Source: a bacterium
Lineage (GTDB): Bacteria; Hinthialibacterota; Hinthialibacteria; Hinthialibacterales; Hinthialibacteraceae
DNA: 64,000 bases
Assembly: GCA_016125385.1 (NCBI GenBank)
Contig: WGLV01000032.1
Span: forward strand, 88,468 to 152,467
Direction of reading: 5' to 3'
Of the stretch, positions 15,611 through 23,688 are shown one piece after another. The position numbers and the translations under genes were made by a program. The notes under the pieces were generated by a model. The model made no database searches, was not told the DNA's origin, and saw nothing but the letters and a program-made list of their open reading frames with translations. How positions within the stretch are numbered: position 1 is the first letter of the stretch; the number at the start of each line of letters is the position of its first letter.

Positions 15611-16702
15611 TTATTCATGGTTCAGCCAGATTTCGACGGGCTGGAATGGACCACTCCAGTTCGCGCCCATAATATCGGGGCGTCCATCGCCGTTCAGGTC
15701 GGCCACGCGGATGTCGTGCGAGCCGGTTTCGGCGAGAATGACGCGCTTCCAGTCACTTCCCGCGCCGGGGTTAAGGTAAACCATGACGCGGTCGCGTTCC
15801 GACTGATGCATCTCGGCGGTGACGACGTCGTTGCGTCCGTCGCCGTCCATATCGGCGATTCGCACGCCGTGCGCGAAATCGACGGAGGGGTCGATCGGGT
15901 GTTCCGTCCATGCGCCGTCTCCACCGCGCGGCGCTTCAAACCAGGAGAGCCGGTAGGGGCCTTCCGAGCGGGTCAGCGCGACATCGTTGCGTCCATCGCC
16001 ATTGAGGTCGCCCATCGCCACCGCCGCGTCGGGATGCCATTCCGGCGCGAGGGGATGCGCCGCCCAACCGCTCCCGGCGCCATCGTTTTCGTACCAGTAT
16101 CCGCCGGTGATGATATCGACATCGCCATCCTTATCGAGATCGCCCGCCAGCAGTCCTTCGCCGTGCGGGATTTCAAATTCGGAGTGAATCCAGTCATCGC
16201 CTTTGTGTTTCCACAGGTGGATGCGGTTGCCTGTGTTGTGACCGAAGCCAGACTGGTCGCGGGCGATCAGTTCAAGTGTTCCGTCGCCGTCCAGGTCGGC
16301 GAGTTCGATATCGTGGGTGCGCAGTTCGCTGATGCGGTGTTCGGGCCAATGCCCGGATTTCGGGTCGCTGGCCGGGCGTGGATTTTCATACCAGAATTCG
16401 CCGCCGATGACGACGTCTTCATCGCCGTCGCCATCGATGTCGCCACATTCGCCGTCTACCGTGTTATAGCCGCCCGTGGCGATCTCAACCGCAGGTGCGG
16501 CCGCATTCGGGTACCAGTAAACCGGGCCGCCGCGCCCGCCGATAATCACGTCCGGCGCACCGTCGCCATCCAGATCGCCAATGGTTTTCACCCAAGGATC
16601 ATGGGGACCGTTATCATCGAGAACGATGTGTTCGAAGGTCATGGCCTGAGCCGGAAGTGTGAGGCCGAACAGTGCGATCAATAACAGGTAGCGATGAATC
16701 AT
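15611..16702 (-). CDS. Exported FG-GAP/VCBS repeat protein
   Basis: A 363-residue secreted protein: signal peptide 'MIHRYLLLIALFGLTLPAQA' and then about seven FG-GAP-type repeats, each with a calcium-binding 'DLDGDG..D' or 'DIDGDGDED' loop and a following 'WYEN' or 'WY' strand. The repeats form a beta-propeller like that of integrin alpha chains, which commonly binds ligands or calcium on the cell surface. The start is the ATG of 'MIHRYL', because it gives a proper signal peptide; an ATG 12 codons earlier would not. No catalytic motif is visible. It is divergent from the sulfatase gene, with only 142 bases between the starts. Confidence 0.88.
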   Translation of the reverse strand: MIHRYLLLIALFGLTLPAQAMTFEHIVLDDNGPHDPWVKTIGDLDGDGAPDVIIGGRGGPVYWYPNAAAPAVEIATGGYNTVDGECGDIDGDGDEDVVIGGEFWYENPRPASDPKSGHWPEHRISELRTHDIELADLDGDGTLELIARDQSGFGHNTGNRIHLWKHKGDDWIHSEFEIPHGEGLLAGDLDKDGDVDIITGGYWYENDGAGSGWAAHPLAPEWHPDAAVAMGDLNGDGRNDVALTRSEGPYRLSWFEAPRGGDGAWTEHPIDPSVDFAHGVRIADMDGDGRNDVVTAEMHQSERDRVMVYLNPGAGSDWKRVILAETGSHDIRVADLNGDGRPDIMGANWSGPFQPVEIWLNHE

Positions 16703-16844
16703 CAGGTACTCTCCCCGGGAGATGAGATTCGATTTCACGTTTCGATGCTACGAAAAAAAACTCGGCGGGGCAATCCGCCTTCACTTGTGTTTTGAGCGCG
16801 ATTTTGTGAAGGTATCAGATAAATCCCGTTACGCGAGGCCAAAG

Positions 16845-18383
16845 ATGAAACGACGCGCTCTGATTCAGACGCTGGCCGCCGCCGCGCTGCATGGTTGCGC
16901 GGGCGCGGTTCGACGAACCACGGCAGCCGCCGTCCGGCGCCCCAACGTGGTGGTTCTGCTTGCCGACGACCTGGGCTATGGCGACGTCGGCGCCATTAAT
17001 CCCGAATCGAAAATCCCCACTTATAACATGAACCGGCTCGCGCGCGAGGGCGTACTCTTTACCGACGCGCATTCGCCCTCGGCGGTGTGTACGCCGACGC
17101 GCTACGGCCTGCTGACCGGACGCTACCCCTGGAGGTCGCGCCTCAAGACGGGCGTGTTGTGGGGATGGTCACCGCCGCTGATCGAAACCTCGCGTCTCAC
17201 GCTCGGTTCGATGCTTCAGAAGCAGGGCTACCGAACCGCCTGCGTGGGCAAGTGGCATCTCGGGCTCGACTGGACCACAAGCACCGGGCGCAAGTTGAGC
17301 GATTCCTCGAACGAAAACGGCGACGACGTCGATCTATCCAAACAATTTCATCACGGACCCGCCGCGCTTGGTTTCGATTACTCGTTCATCATCCCCGCCT
17401 CGCTCGATATGGACCCGTATTGTTACGTCGAGAACGACCGCCGCGTCGCCGAACCGACCGAACGGATCGAACGCAGCGGCTACCCCGCCTACTATCGCGG
17501 CGGACCCATCGCGCCCGGTTTCAAGCATGAGGAGGTTTTGCCGGCTTTTACCCGAAAGGCTACCGGGTTTATTGAAAATCACGTCAAAGAGCACGCGGAT
17601 CAGCCTTTTTTTCTGTATTTTCCGCTATCGGCGCCGCATACGCCGTGGGTTCCGAAACCATTCGCGCGGCAGCGCAGCCGCGCCGGGGTTTACGGCGATT
17701 TCGCCTACGAAGCCGATTGGGCGGCCGGCGAGGTTCTCAATACGCTCGACCGGCTGGGGCTGGCGGACGACACGCTGGTCATCATGGCCAGCGATAACGG
17801 TGCGCATATCGATCATATCGGCCAGCATAACAACGGCGTGTCGGAAGGCGGGCCCGAAGACAACTTCGGCCACGCCGCCAACGACGGATTACGCGGTCAG
17901 AAAGCCGACGCGTGGGACGGCGGGCATCGCGTTCCATTCATCGTGCGCTGGCCGGGCCGCATCCGGCCTGAAACCCGGTGCGATGAAACCGTCTGTCTCG
18001 TCGACCTGATGGCGACGCTGGCCGATCTGACCGGATATGACTTGCCCGATGACGCGGGAGAGGACAGTTTCAGCATCATGCCCGCGCTGCTGGGGGTTCC
18101 GCACGGCGGTGCGGTGCGCGAGTCGCTGGTGGTCGAGTCGGCGAACGGATTTTACTGTATGCGCAAAGGGCCGTGGAAGCTGATCGAAGGGCGCGGTTCA
18201 GGTGGATTCACCCAACCCAAGAAAATCGAGCCCGGCCCCGGCGAGCCGGTGGGGCAGCTCTATCACATGAAGCACGATCTCGCGGAGAGCCATAACCTGT
18301 TCATGGAGCGGCCCGACCTGGTGATCAAGCTGCGCGCCGAACTGGAACGCATTAAAAACGCGGGGCGAAGCCGCCCCGCATGA
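16845..18383 (+). CDS. Exported sulfatase (Cys-type)
   Basis: A 512-residue sulfatase of the alkaline-phosphatase superfamily, which hydrolyses sulfate esters. The active-site 'CTPTR' (Cys82) is the formylglycine modification site; 'LLADDLGYGDVG' carries the metal-binding Asp pair, and 'GKWHLG' and 'SDNGAH' match the other metal and catalytic ligands. The N-terminus 'MKRRALIQTLAAAALHGCAG' looks like a Tat-type or lipoprotein signal, so the enzyme is exported. The ATG of 'MKRRAL' is used; the frame continues open upstream only with unrelated sequence. A small GC-rich hairpin overlaps the last codons. The substrate is not predictable beyond a sulfate ester. Confidence 0.92.
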   Translation: MKRRALIQTLAAAALHGCAGAVRRTTAAAVRRPNVVVLLADDLGYGDVGAINPESKIPTYNMNRLAREGVLFTDAHSPSAVCTPTRYGLLTGRYPWRSRLKTGVLWGWSPPLIETSRLTLGSMLQKQGYRTACVGKWHLGLDWTTSTGRKLSDSSNENGDDVDLSKQFHHGPAALGFDYSFIIPASLDMDPYCYVENDRRVAEPTERIERSGYPAYYRGGPIAPGFKHEEVLPAFTRKATGFIENHVKEHADQPFFLYFPLSAPHTPWVPKPFARQRSRAGVYGDFAYEADWAAGEVLNTLDRLGLADDTLVIMASDNGAHIDHIGQHNNGVSEGGPEDNFGHAANDGLRGQKADAWDGGHRVPFIVRWPGRIRPETRCDETVCLVDLMATLADLTGYDLPDDAGEDSFSIMPALLGVPHGGAVRESLVVESANGFYCMRKGPWKLIEGRGSGGFTQPKKIEPGPGEPVGQLYHMKHDLAESHNLFMERPDLVIKLRAELERIKNAGRSRPA

Positions 18384-18392
18384 GTGAGAAAA

Positions 18393-18695
18393 TCAGCGGG
18401 CGGGATTAGAGGCCCAAGGTTTAATCTTATTCAGCACGGGGCTTAGCGCTCGTTCGGCGACTTCGGTGTCGTGCGCGGCTTGAGCACGCAGCCAGTATCC
18501 GTTGGATAGTCCGAAAAAGCGGCATAACCTCAAATCCGTATCCGCCGTGATAGAGCGTTTTCCCGCGACGATTTCTCCAATGCGCTGCGCGGGCACGCCG
18601 ATTTCCTTGGAGAGCCGATAACGGCTGATCCCCATCGGTTTGAGAAATTCTTCCAGCAAAAGCTCGCCCGGAGTAACAGGGAAGAGGTCGTTCAT
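18393..18695 (-). CDS. higA: HigA-type HTH antitoxin, apparently orphan
   Basis: A 100-residue XRE-type helix-turn-helix protein. It matches HigA/VapI antitoxins: 'TPGELLLEEFLKPMGISRYRLSKEIGVPAQRIGEIVAGKRSIT' in residues 8-50 (helices 1-4 of the HTH) and 'LRLCRFFGLSNGYWLRAQAAHD'. HigA represses its own promoter and neutralises HigB. No HigB toxin is found: the gene starts four bases after the stop of the peptidase gene on the same strand and ends ten bases from the convergent sulfatase. It is either an orphan antitoxin, a regulator of the neighbouring peptidase, or the remnant of a pair. Confidence 0.88.
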   Translation of the reverse strand: MNDLFPVTPGELLLEEFLKPMGISRYRLSKEIGVPAQRIGEIVAGKRSITADTDLRLCRFFGLSNGYWLRAQAAHDTEVAERALSPVLNKIKPWASNPAR

Positions 18696-18699
18696 TCTC

Positions 18700-19989
18700 T
18701 CATTCTCCCGGGTCGGAGTCGGGCAGCGGTTTCGCGTTGGGATCGGGAATTTTCCACGGCCATTGCGGGATGGGCGCCTTGGGCTGGTAGGGGTGTTTCA
18801 TCTGGGCGACGCCGATGGCGTCTTTGCCGATCCAGCGTACCAGCGTACCGTCCAGGCTGATGTAGCCGCGGGTATCCATGTGGACGTAAGGGGTCTGTAC
18901 GATTTCGCCGCGTTCGTAGTAATCGTGGTGGGGGTACGGCCCGGCGCCGCCGACGAGCTTGTTTCCTTCGTCGCGCAGCCGCGTATCGAGCCGGTTCACC
19001 GAGTGCATGATGACGTTCGCGTCGCCGATGTCGATGCGTCCGTCGCCGTTGAGGTCGTCGATCACCAGATCGTCGTCTTCATCAATGATGAAGTCGACCG
19101 CGCGGCCGTACATGTGCATCGAAAAAGGCGACTTCAGCGTCAGGTCGCCGTCGCGGTTGCGCCGCCCCAGGTTATAATCAGGGCTGCGAAAACCATAAAA
19201 GATTTTTAATTTCGTAACTGGATGGCCGTCTTCTTTCAACTGCTCTTCCAGCAGATGAATCTTGCGTAATAACGTCGGATGAATGGCGATATATCGCGGG
19301 TACTTCAGGTTGAGAAAGCGCGGATCAAGATCAAAGTCGCCCAGCGTGTAGTTTTCGAATATTTTGATGAAATACGTTTCATGATTAATCTCGTAGAACA
19401 GGGAAGGGCGGGTGTACACGTCCGCGTTTTCCTCCACCTGTTTTCGAGTCTGTTCGTTGGAAATCAGCTTCAGATGTTGCGGCGCGGCGGGGTCGGGGAA
19501 CTGTCCGATCACGTACCCATTGATTCGCCCGTTCTGAATTTTGGGGACGTAAAACGGAATGATGCAGATTTTTTCCGTTTCAAAGGGAATTCTGATCGGT
19601 TCCGGCTTCTTGAAGTAGGAAAGCAATCCTTTGGATGGCGGGGTGTAAACCAACTCGCCTTTAACGCGGATCACCTGTTTGCCGGGATCCATCCCCGTCC
19701 AGACGCAACGCGCTCCCTGCGCCTCGACGGCTCCGGAGGTGACTTCCCAGTTCAGTACGGTGGGTTCGGCGGTGAAATCTTCCGGCGGCTTGGGGTTCGG
19801 TTCGATGCGGCAGAGAAAATCCAGTGAGGGCGTCGCCTCGGTCACGAATACCGCCTCGCTCTGAAACTCCTGATTTTCGCAGGTCAGTTGGGCGTTGGCG
19901 TGATAGTCCGTCTGTTCCTGCGTCCAGGCCGGTGAAACGGCTGCGAATCCGATTAGAATGGCTGCAATCCATAAAGCGTGATTCTTCAT
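18700..19989 (-). CDS. Exported peptidase M15/DUF882-like protein with a calcium-loop insertion
   Basis: A 429-residue exported protein with a standard signal peptide ('LWIAAILIGFAAVSPAWTQ'). The first ~190 residues are beta-rich and unassigned. The C-terminal half resembles the M15/DUF882 (YcbK-like) peptidases that cut peptidoglycan stems: zinc motif 'SMHMYGRAVD' (about residues 290-299) and the second zinc/catalytic element 'YVHMDTRGY' (about residues 368-376). Between them is an insert with 'DLNGDGRIDIGDANVIM' (about 312-328), a textbook dockerin/EF-hand calcium loop, and a long acidic stretch. A plausible role is calcium-dependent peptidoglycan peptidase. The downstream gene, four bases on, is the HigA-like regulator. 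Confidence 0.72.
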   Translation of the reverse strand: MKNHALWIAAILIGFAAVSPAWTQEQTDYHANAQLTCENQEFQSEAVFVTEATPSLDFLCRIEPNPKPPEDFTAEPTVLNWEVTSGAVEAQGARCVWTGMDPGKQVIRVKGELVYTPPSKGLLSYFKKPEPIRIPFETEKICIIPFYVPKIQNGRINGYVIGQFPDPAAPQHLKLISNEQTRKQVEENADVYTRPSLFYEINHETYFIKIFENYTLGDFDLDPRFLNLKYPRYIAIHPTLLRKIHLLEEQLKEDGHPVTKLKIFYGFRSPDYNLGRRNRDGDLTLKSPFSMHMYGRAVDFIIDEDDDLVIDDLNGDGRIDIGDANVIMHSVNRLDTRLRDEGNKLVGGAGPYPHHDYYERGEIVQTPYVHMDTRGYISLDGTLVRWIGKDAIGVAQMKHPYQPKAPIPQWPWKIPDPNAKPLPDSDPGE

Positions 19990-20031
19990 AACTCAACCCG
20001 AATGATAAGATGGTTGCCGAACGAAGGTTGC

Positions 20032-20062
20032 TTGACTCTGTCTGAGCAGTCTGCATTATACC
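20032..20062 (+). promoter_or_regulatory. Possible sigma70-type promoter for holB
   Basis: TTGACT (20032-20037) is followed, after 16 bases, by CATTAT (20054-20059) and, after 19, by TATACC (20057-20062). Either could serve as the -10 element. The holB start is about 70 bases downstream. Matching is good for -35 and fair for -10. Confidence 0.4.
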
Positions 20063-20132
20063 CTCAGCAGCGATCCAGCGAACATTTGGTCGCAGGTTAC
20101 CGCCACAGAGTTCACGAAAAAAGGAGCCAATG

Positions 20133-21143
20133 ATGCCGTGGCGCGACGTCCCCTGCCGTGAAACCGTCCGGCGCATGATCGTGCGCTCCGCGCGAAAAAA
20201 CATGCTGGCGGGTTCTCATCTGATCTATGGCCCTCCCGGCGCCGGTCAGGTCCAGGTGGGCCGGGCGCTGGCGAAGACGCTGTTATGCGGCGCGGCCGAG
20301 TTTGATTTCTGCGGCGAATGCGGCGTATGCCGCCGCGTTGAAGCGCTCGCTCACCCCGATTGTATCGAATTGCGGCCCGAAAACGACTGGAGCGACCCCG
20401 ATCGCAAGGGACGCATGTATTCCGTCGAGCACATGCGGCGCGTGATGGAGTTCGCTCGCGAACATCCTTACGAGGCGGATCGCAAGGTGTTTATCGTTCA
20501 CGACGCGCATCGCATCACCATCGGCGGCGCCAACAGCCAACTCAAGATGCTTGAAGAGCCTCCCGCGCACGTGATGTTCATTCTGCTGTCGGATAACGAC
20601 AACGCCATCCTGCCCACCATCAAGTCGCGCTGCCGCAAGATCCGGCTCTCCCAACTGGATACGGCGGGGCTGGCGGGCCGGCTGGAAGGAGCGTCATCAA
20701 AGCAGGAAGCCGAAACGCTGGCCCGCGCGGCGGGGGGGCTGCCCGAAAAGGCGCATCAACTGTTGGAAAGCGGCTATCTCAGCCAGCGCGATGAGATTCT
20801 CGCCGCGCTCAAGCGCAGTCTTCAGAGTGAATACGCCGTTGGCGAAGCCGCCGACCTGATGGCGAGCGCCAAGGATGAAGCCTACGAACGGCTGATTGTT
20901 CTCATCGGTTTGTTGCGCGACGCTTCTCTACTGGCGGCGGGCGTGAACGATGGACCGTTTTATAATCCCGACCAGGTGGGCGCTCTTACCAAAATCGCGC
21001 GCGGGGCCCCGCTCGAAAACTGGTTCGAAGCGATCGAAGCCGCGTTCGAGATGCTGGAAGGGCTCGATCGGAATTACAACTCCGTGCTGATGTTTACGTC
21101 AATATTTCTTCGACTCAGAGAAAAAACCGGATCGGGGGTTTAG
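20133..21143 (+). CDS. holB: DNA polymerase III delta-prime subunit (clamp loader)
   Basis: A 336-residue AAA+-like clamp-loader subunit. The N-terminal domain has a degenerate P-loop 'GPPGAGQVQVG' where the invariant Lys is Gln, as expected for a non-ATPase delta-prime, followed by a four-Cys zinc module ('LLCG', 'CGECGVC'). 'HPDCIELRP', 'DRKVFIVHDAHRIT', 'NSQLKMLEEPP' and 'LPTIKSRCRKIRLSQL' match HolB. It opens the sliding clamp together with tau/gamma and delta. AAGGAG sits six bases before the second of two consecutive ATGs, which is why 20133 is used. Nothing else of the clamp loader is nearby. Confidence 0.93.
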   Translation: MPWRDVPCRETVRRMIVRSARKNMLAGSHLIYGPPGAGQVQVGRALAKTLLCGAAEFDFCGECGVCRRVEALAHPDCIELRPENDWSDPDRKGRMYSVEHMRRVMEFAREHPYEADRKVFIVHDAHRITIGGANSQLKMLEEPPAHVMFILLSDNDNAILPTIKSRCRKIRLSQLDTAGLAGRLEGASSKQEAETLARAAGGLPEKAHQLLESGYLSQRDEILAALKRSLQSEYAVGEAADLMASAKDEAYERLIVLIGLLRDASLLAAGVNDGPFYNPDQVGALTKIARGAPLENWFEAIEAAFEMLEGLDRNYNSVLMFTSIFLRLREKTGSGV

Positions 21144-21198
21144 CGTTTTTTTTTCGCGCGTTGAAACATTCTTCTAGCCTGCCAGCCCCTGTTTCCAT

Positions 21199-21204
21199 TA
21201 TAAT
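21199..21204 (+). promoter_or_regulatory. Perfect -10 box upstream of the MFS transporter
   Basis: A consensus TATAAT lies 55 bases before the transporter start. No good -35 hexamer is found at 16-18 bases upstream, so this is only a candidate. Confidence 0.35.
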
Positions 21205-21258
21205 GCGGCATTCTGTGCGACTCACAAGAAACTCATGACTCACCACAAGGAGCCTGCC

Positions 21259-22485
21259 ATGACCTGGAGTATCTGGATTCGATTCAGCGTGATGATGCTT
21301 TTTCAATACCTCGTCTGGGGCGCCTGGGGCGATTACCTGCCCGTTTACCTGGGGACGTTGAATTTTACCTCGGTCGAGATCGGCTGGGTCATGAGTATGC
21401 TATTTTTCGCCTCGATGTTCGCGCCTTTTATCGGCGGGCAGATCACGGACCGCTGGATGGACTCGGAAAAATACCTCGGCCTGTCGCAGCTGGCGTGCGG
21501 CGTGCTCATGTTCATCATGGCGGGCATGACGTCATTCTGGCCTTTTCTGATTCTGATGTTTGTGTGGTCGGTTTTTTACGCTCCCACCCTGCCGCTTACC
21601 AACGCTATCTGTTTCCGTAATCTGAACGACGTCGAACGCGAGTTCGGGTCGATCCGCTTCTGGGGAACCATCGGCTGGATCGTGGCGGGGTTCGCGCTGA
21701 CCTATCTGCTGACCATGTCGGGCGACGGCGCCAGCTGTCTGCGTCTTTCCGGCGCGGCGTCGATCGTCATGGGCGTGTTCAGTTTCGTGCTGCCGAATAC
21801 GCCGCCCAAAAAAGATTCCGACAAGCCTTTCGCGTTTCTTGAAGCGCTGAAACTGTTCAAAGACCCCACCTTCGCCGCGTTTATGGGGATCTCGTTCATC
21901 GTCGCGACCGAACTCATGTTCTATTACGTGCTGACCGGCCCGTTTCTGAAAGACCTTGGGATTCAGGAGGCTAATATTCCGTCCGTCATGCGCCTGGCGC
22001 AGATCGCCGAGCTCTTTTCGCTGATCGTGCTGCTTCCCTGGATCCTGCCTCGCACGGGCATCAAATGGGCGATGATGATCGGCATTATCGCCTGGCCCAT
22101 CCGCTATATCATCTTCGCCATCGGAACCCCCACCTGGCTGGTGGTGGCTTCGTTGCCGCTGCACGGCCTGTGCTACGTTTTCTTCTTTGTGGTCGGTCAG
22201 ATTTACGTGGACAAAGCCGCGCCGGAAGAGATTCGCGGGTCGGCTCAATCGCTCTGGGCGTTCGTCGTCTTCGGCCTTGGCCTGACGTTCGGTTCGGTAT
22301 TCGCCGGATGGATTCAGTCGATCTGTTCGGAAGTTTCCGTAGTTAACGGCGTAACGACAACGATTTATCACTGGCGGACGATTTTCATTATCCCGGTCGT
22401 GTTGACGGTGTTATGCGCGATTCTGTTTCTGGTGCAATTCCATGAACCCCAGAAAAAGATTGAAACCGGGGAGCCTGTAAATTAA
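21259..22485 (+). CDS. MFS transporter, nucleoside:proton symporter type
   Basis: A 408-residue, 12-helix integral membrane transporter. The N-terminal 'MMLFQYLVWGAWGDYLPVYL' and 'SVEIGWVMSMLFFASMFAPFIGGQITDRW' strongly resemble the NHS (nucleoside:H+ symporter, NupG-like) branch of the major facilitator superfamily, with the loop-2/3 'GGQITDRW' motif and the 'REFGSIRFWGTIGWI' element in helix 4-5. It probably takes up nucleosides or related sugar-like substrates by proton symport. The ATG of 'MTWSIW' has AAGGAG seven bases upstream; a more distal in-frame ATG at 21235 lacks one. It is followed by a terminator hairpin. Confidence 0.88.
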   Translation: MTWSIWIRFSVMMLFQYLVWGAWGDYLPVYLGTLNFTSVEIGWVMSMLFFASMFAPFIGGQITDRWMDSEKYLGLSQLACGVLMFIMAGMTSFWPFLILMFVWSVFYAPTLPLTNAICFRNLNDVEREFGSIRFWGTIGWIVAGFALTYLLTMSGDGASCLRLSGAASIVMGVFSFVLPNTPPKKDSDKPFAFLEALKLFKDPTFAAFMGISFIVATELMFYYVLTGPFLKDLGIQEANIPSVMRLAQIAELFSLIVLLPWILPRTGIKWAMMIGIIAWPIRYIIFAIGTPTWLVVASLPLHGLCYVFFFVVGQIYVDKAAPEEIRGSAQSLWAFVVFGLGLTFGSVFAGWIQSICSEVSVVNGVTTTIYHWRTIFIIPVVLTVLCAILFLVQFHEPQKKIETGEPVN

Positions 22486-22493
22486 GCATAAAT

Positions 22494-22517
22494 AAAGGAT
22501 TGCACAATCACCTTTTT
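22494..22517 (+). terminator. Likely rho-independent terminator after the MFS gene
   Basis: A hairpin of 'AAAGGATT' and its near-complement 'AATCACCTTT' with one bulge, loop GCAC, is followed by a T-rich 'CCTTTTTG' stretch. It is nine bases after the transporter stop. It partly overlaps the promoter proposed for the next gene. Confidence 0.5.
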
Positions 22518-22529
22518 GTTACCTATAAT
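22500..22529 (+). promoter_or_regulatory. Candidate promoter for the lectin-like lipoprotein
   Basis: A perfect -10 TATAAT (22524-22529) is preceded, 18 bases upstream, by TTGCAC (22500-22505). The start codon of the lipoprotein is about 80 bases downstream. The -35 matches consensus in only its first three bases. Confidence 0.45.
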
Positions 22530-22610
22530 AAGAATGATGACCGTTTGTTTTTATTGAGCCGTATTTTTTTTCGGGTTTGAGGGACGTTCGCGTCTCCATC
22601 AGGAACGAAC

Positions 22611-23270
22611 ATGAATGAAACCATGACTGACGAAACGAGACGAGTCTCGCGGCGCGGTTGGCTGCGCGCCGTGGGAGCGGCGGCGGGCGTTTGCCTGCTC
22701 GGCGGTTGTGACGTTAAACTGCCCAATACGGAAATACTCAATCCGCGCGATACGTTTCTGAATCCTCCAACCATGCTCGACCCGAGGCGCGAGTTTGGAT
22801 ACCTCGGCACCATTTCCGTCCAAGTGCCCGCCGTGTCGGATATTTTTCTGGCGGGGGCGCTTGATGGAGAAACCCTCGAAAGCCCCGACGGCCATTCCGT
22901 CGATGAAGCGCCCGCCAACTCACCGGTCGAAGTGCTTGATGGCATGATACGCGGCGGCGAAACCCTCGATATCTTCGCGTCGGGCACGGCGCGTCATATC
23001 CCCACCAAATCGATCTCATTCGGCCCGCGCGGTTGGGAAACCGTGGTGCAGGCCGGTCCCGCCCGAGGCTATGAAGCGTTTCAGGGCCCCATCGGTGCGC
23101 TGGTCGGGTTGTTTAACAACCAGCGGACGCCGTTTATCATCGGTCAGCGGATTCAGGTCGTCGTCCCCCGTTACGCTCGCAGCCTGTACCTGGCTCTGCT
23201 TGATTTTCCTGGCGCTTCCGCCAACAACGAAGGTTCCTTCGACGTATCCATCGAAGTCATCCGCCGCTAG
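22611..23270 (+). CDS. Tat/lipoprotein with a PA-IL-like (LecA) lectin fold
   Basis: A 219-residue exported protein. The N-terminus has an RR pair ('VSRRGWLRAVG') and ends in the lipobox 'LLGGC', so it is a lipoprotein that may travel by the Tat route. The body shows the pattern of LecA/PA-IL-type beta sandwiches: 'ISVQVPA', 'VLDGMIRGGETLDIFASG', 'GPIGALVGLFN' (compare 'G.LIG.I') and 'LYLALLDFPGASANNEGSFDVSIEVI' (compare the 'L.L.INDD...N.G.F.V.I' tail that binds calcium and galactose). If correct, it would bind sugars on the cell surface. The assignment is from pattern memory, and a plain uncharacterised lipoprotein is the alternative. AGGA lies six bases before the ATG. Confidence 0.6.
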   Translation: MNETMTDETRRVSRRGWLRAVGAAAGVCLLGGCDVKLPNTEILNPRDTFLNPPTMLDPRREFGYLGTISVQVPAVSDIFLAGALDGETLESPDGHSVDEAPANSPVEVLDGMIRGGETLDIFASGTARHIPTKSISFGPRGWETVVQAGPARGYEAFQGPIGALVGLFNNQRTPFIIGQRIQVVVPRYARSLYLALLDFPGASANNEGSFDVSIEVIRR

Positions 23271-23276
23271 CGGACA

Positions 23277-23331
23277 GTGTCCGCTGCCGAGTCTTTGGGC
23301 CGTGCGCACCAAGCGGCCTCGTTGGGCCTGA
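23277..23331. repeat. 55-bp direct repeat, copy 1
   Basis: Begins GTGTCCGCTGCCGAG and ends GGCCTCGTTGGGCCTGA. It matches the copy at 23384-23438 at 49 of 55 positions; the last 31 bases are identical. The strongly conserved part can be read on both strands without a long open frame. Its right flank (to 23350) is also shared with a third, more divergent copy at 63843-63904. Confidence 0.85.
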
Positions 23332-23383
23332 TAAAGCGTGATCGAGATTCCATTTTAAGATTCAAGCCGGAGTGAAATTGGCC

Positions 23384-23438
23384 GTGTCCGCATCCGAACC
23401 TTTGGATCGTGCGCACCAAGCGGCCTCGTTGGGCCTGA
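23384..23438. repeat. 55-bp direct repeat, copy 2
   Basis: Second copy of the repeat, 107 bases after the first. It begins GTGTCCGCATCCGAA and is identical to copy 1 over its last 31 bases. It lacks the 'AAAGCGTGATCGAGATTC' flank that follows copy 1. Confidence 0.85.
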
Positions 23439-23688
23439 GGTTTGATTGATGGACAATTGTATTCAGAATCTGGCTGAATCGTAAACGTGATTCGGCGAAT
23501 TGCACGGGCGGATTTCACCCCGCCCTTACGAAGTGATTGAGCCTCGTTTCCTCCGCAAGGTTTCAGGCGTTCCCATTCAAGCAACTTAACATTCGATTCC
23601 GTTTGTCAATAATGGGCCGGGGGAAGCCGCCGCGTTTTCAGGCGGCTTGTTCGCATTCCATTTTTAACCAACAACAAAGGGGACCGCC

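Larger units (their letters stand above)
23271..23688. other. 418-base non-coding region with repeats
   Basis: This gap between the lectin-like lipoprotein and the GH5 gene carries the two repeat copies (23277-23438). The remainder, 23439-23688, shows no gene-like reading frame and ends in a purine-rich leader (CAACAAAGGGGACC) before the GH5 start. No clear promoter was picked out. Confidence 0.6.

Noticed and set aside
18360..18379. GC-rich hairpin at the end of the first sulfatase gene taken as a terminator
   Set aside because: It lies inside the last codons and is not followed by a T-run.
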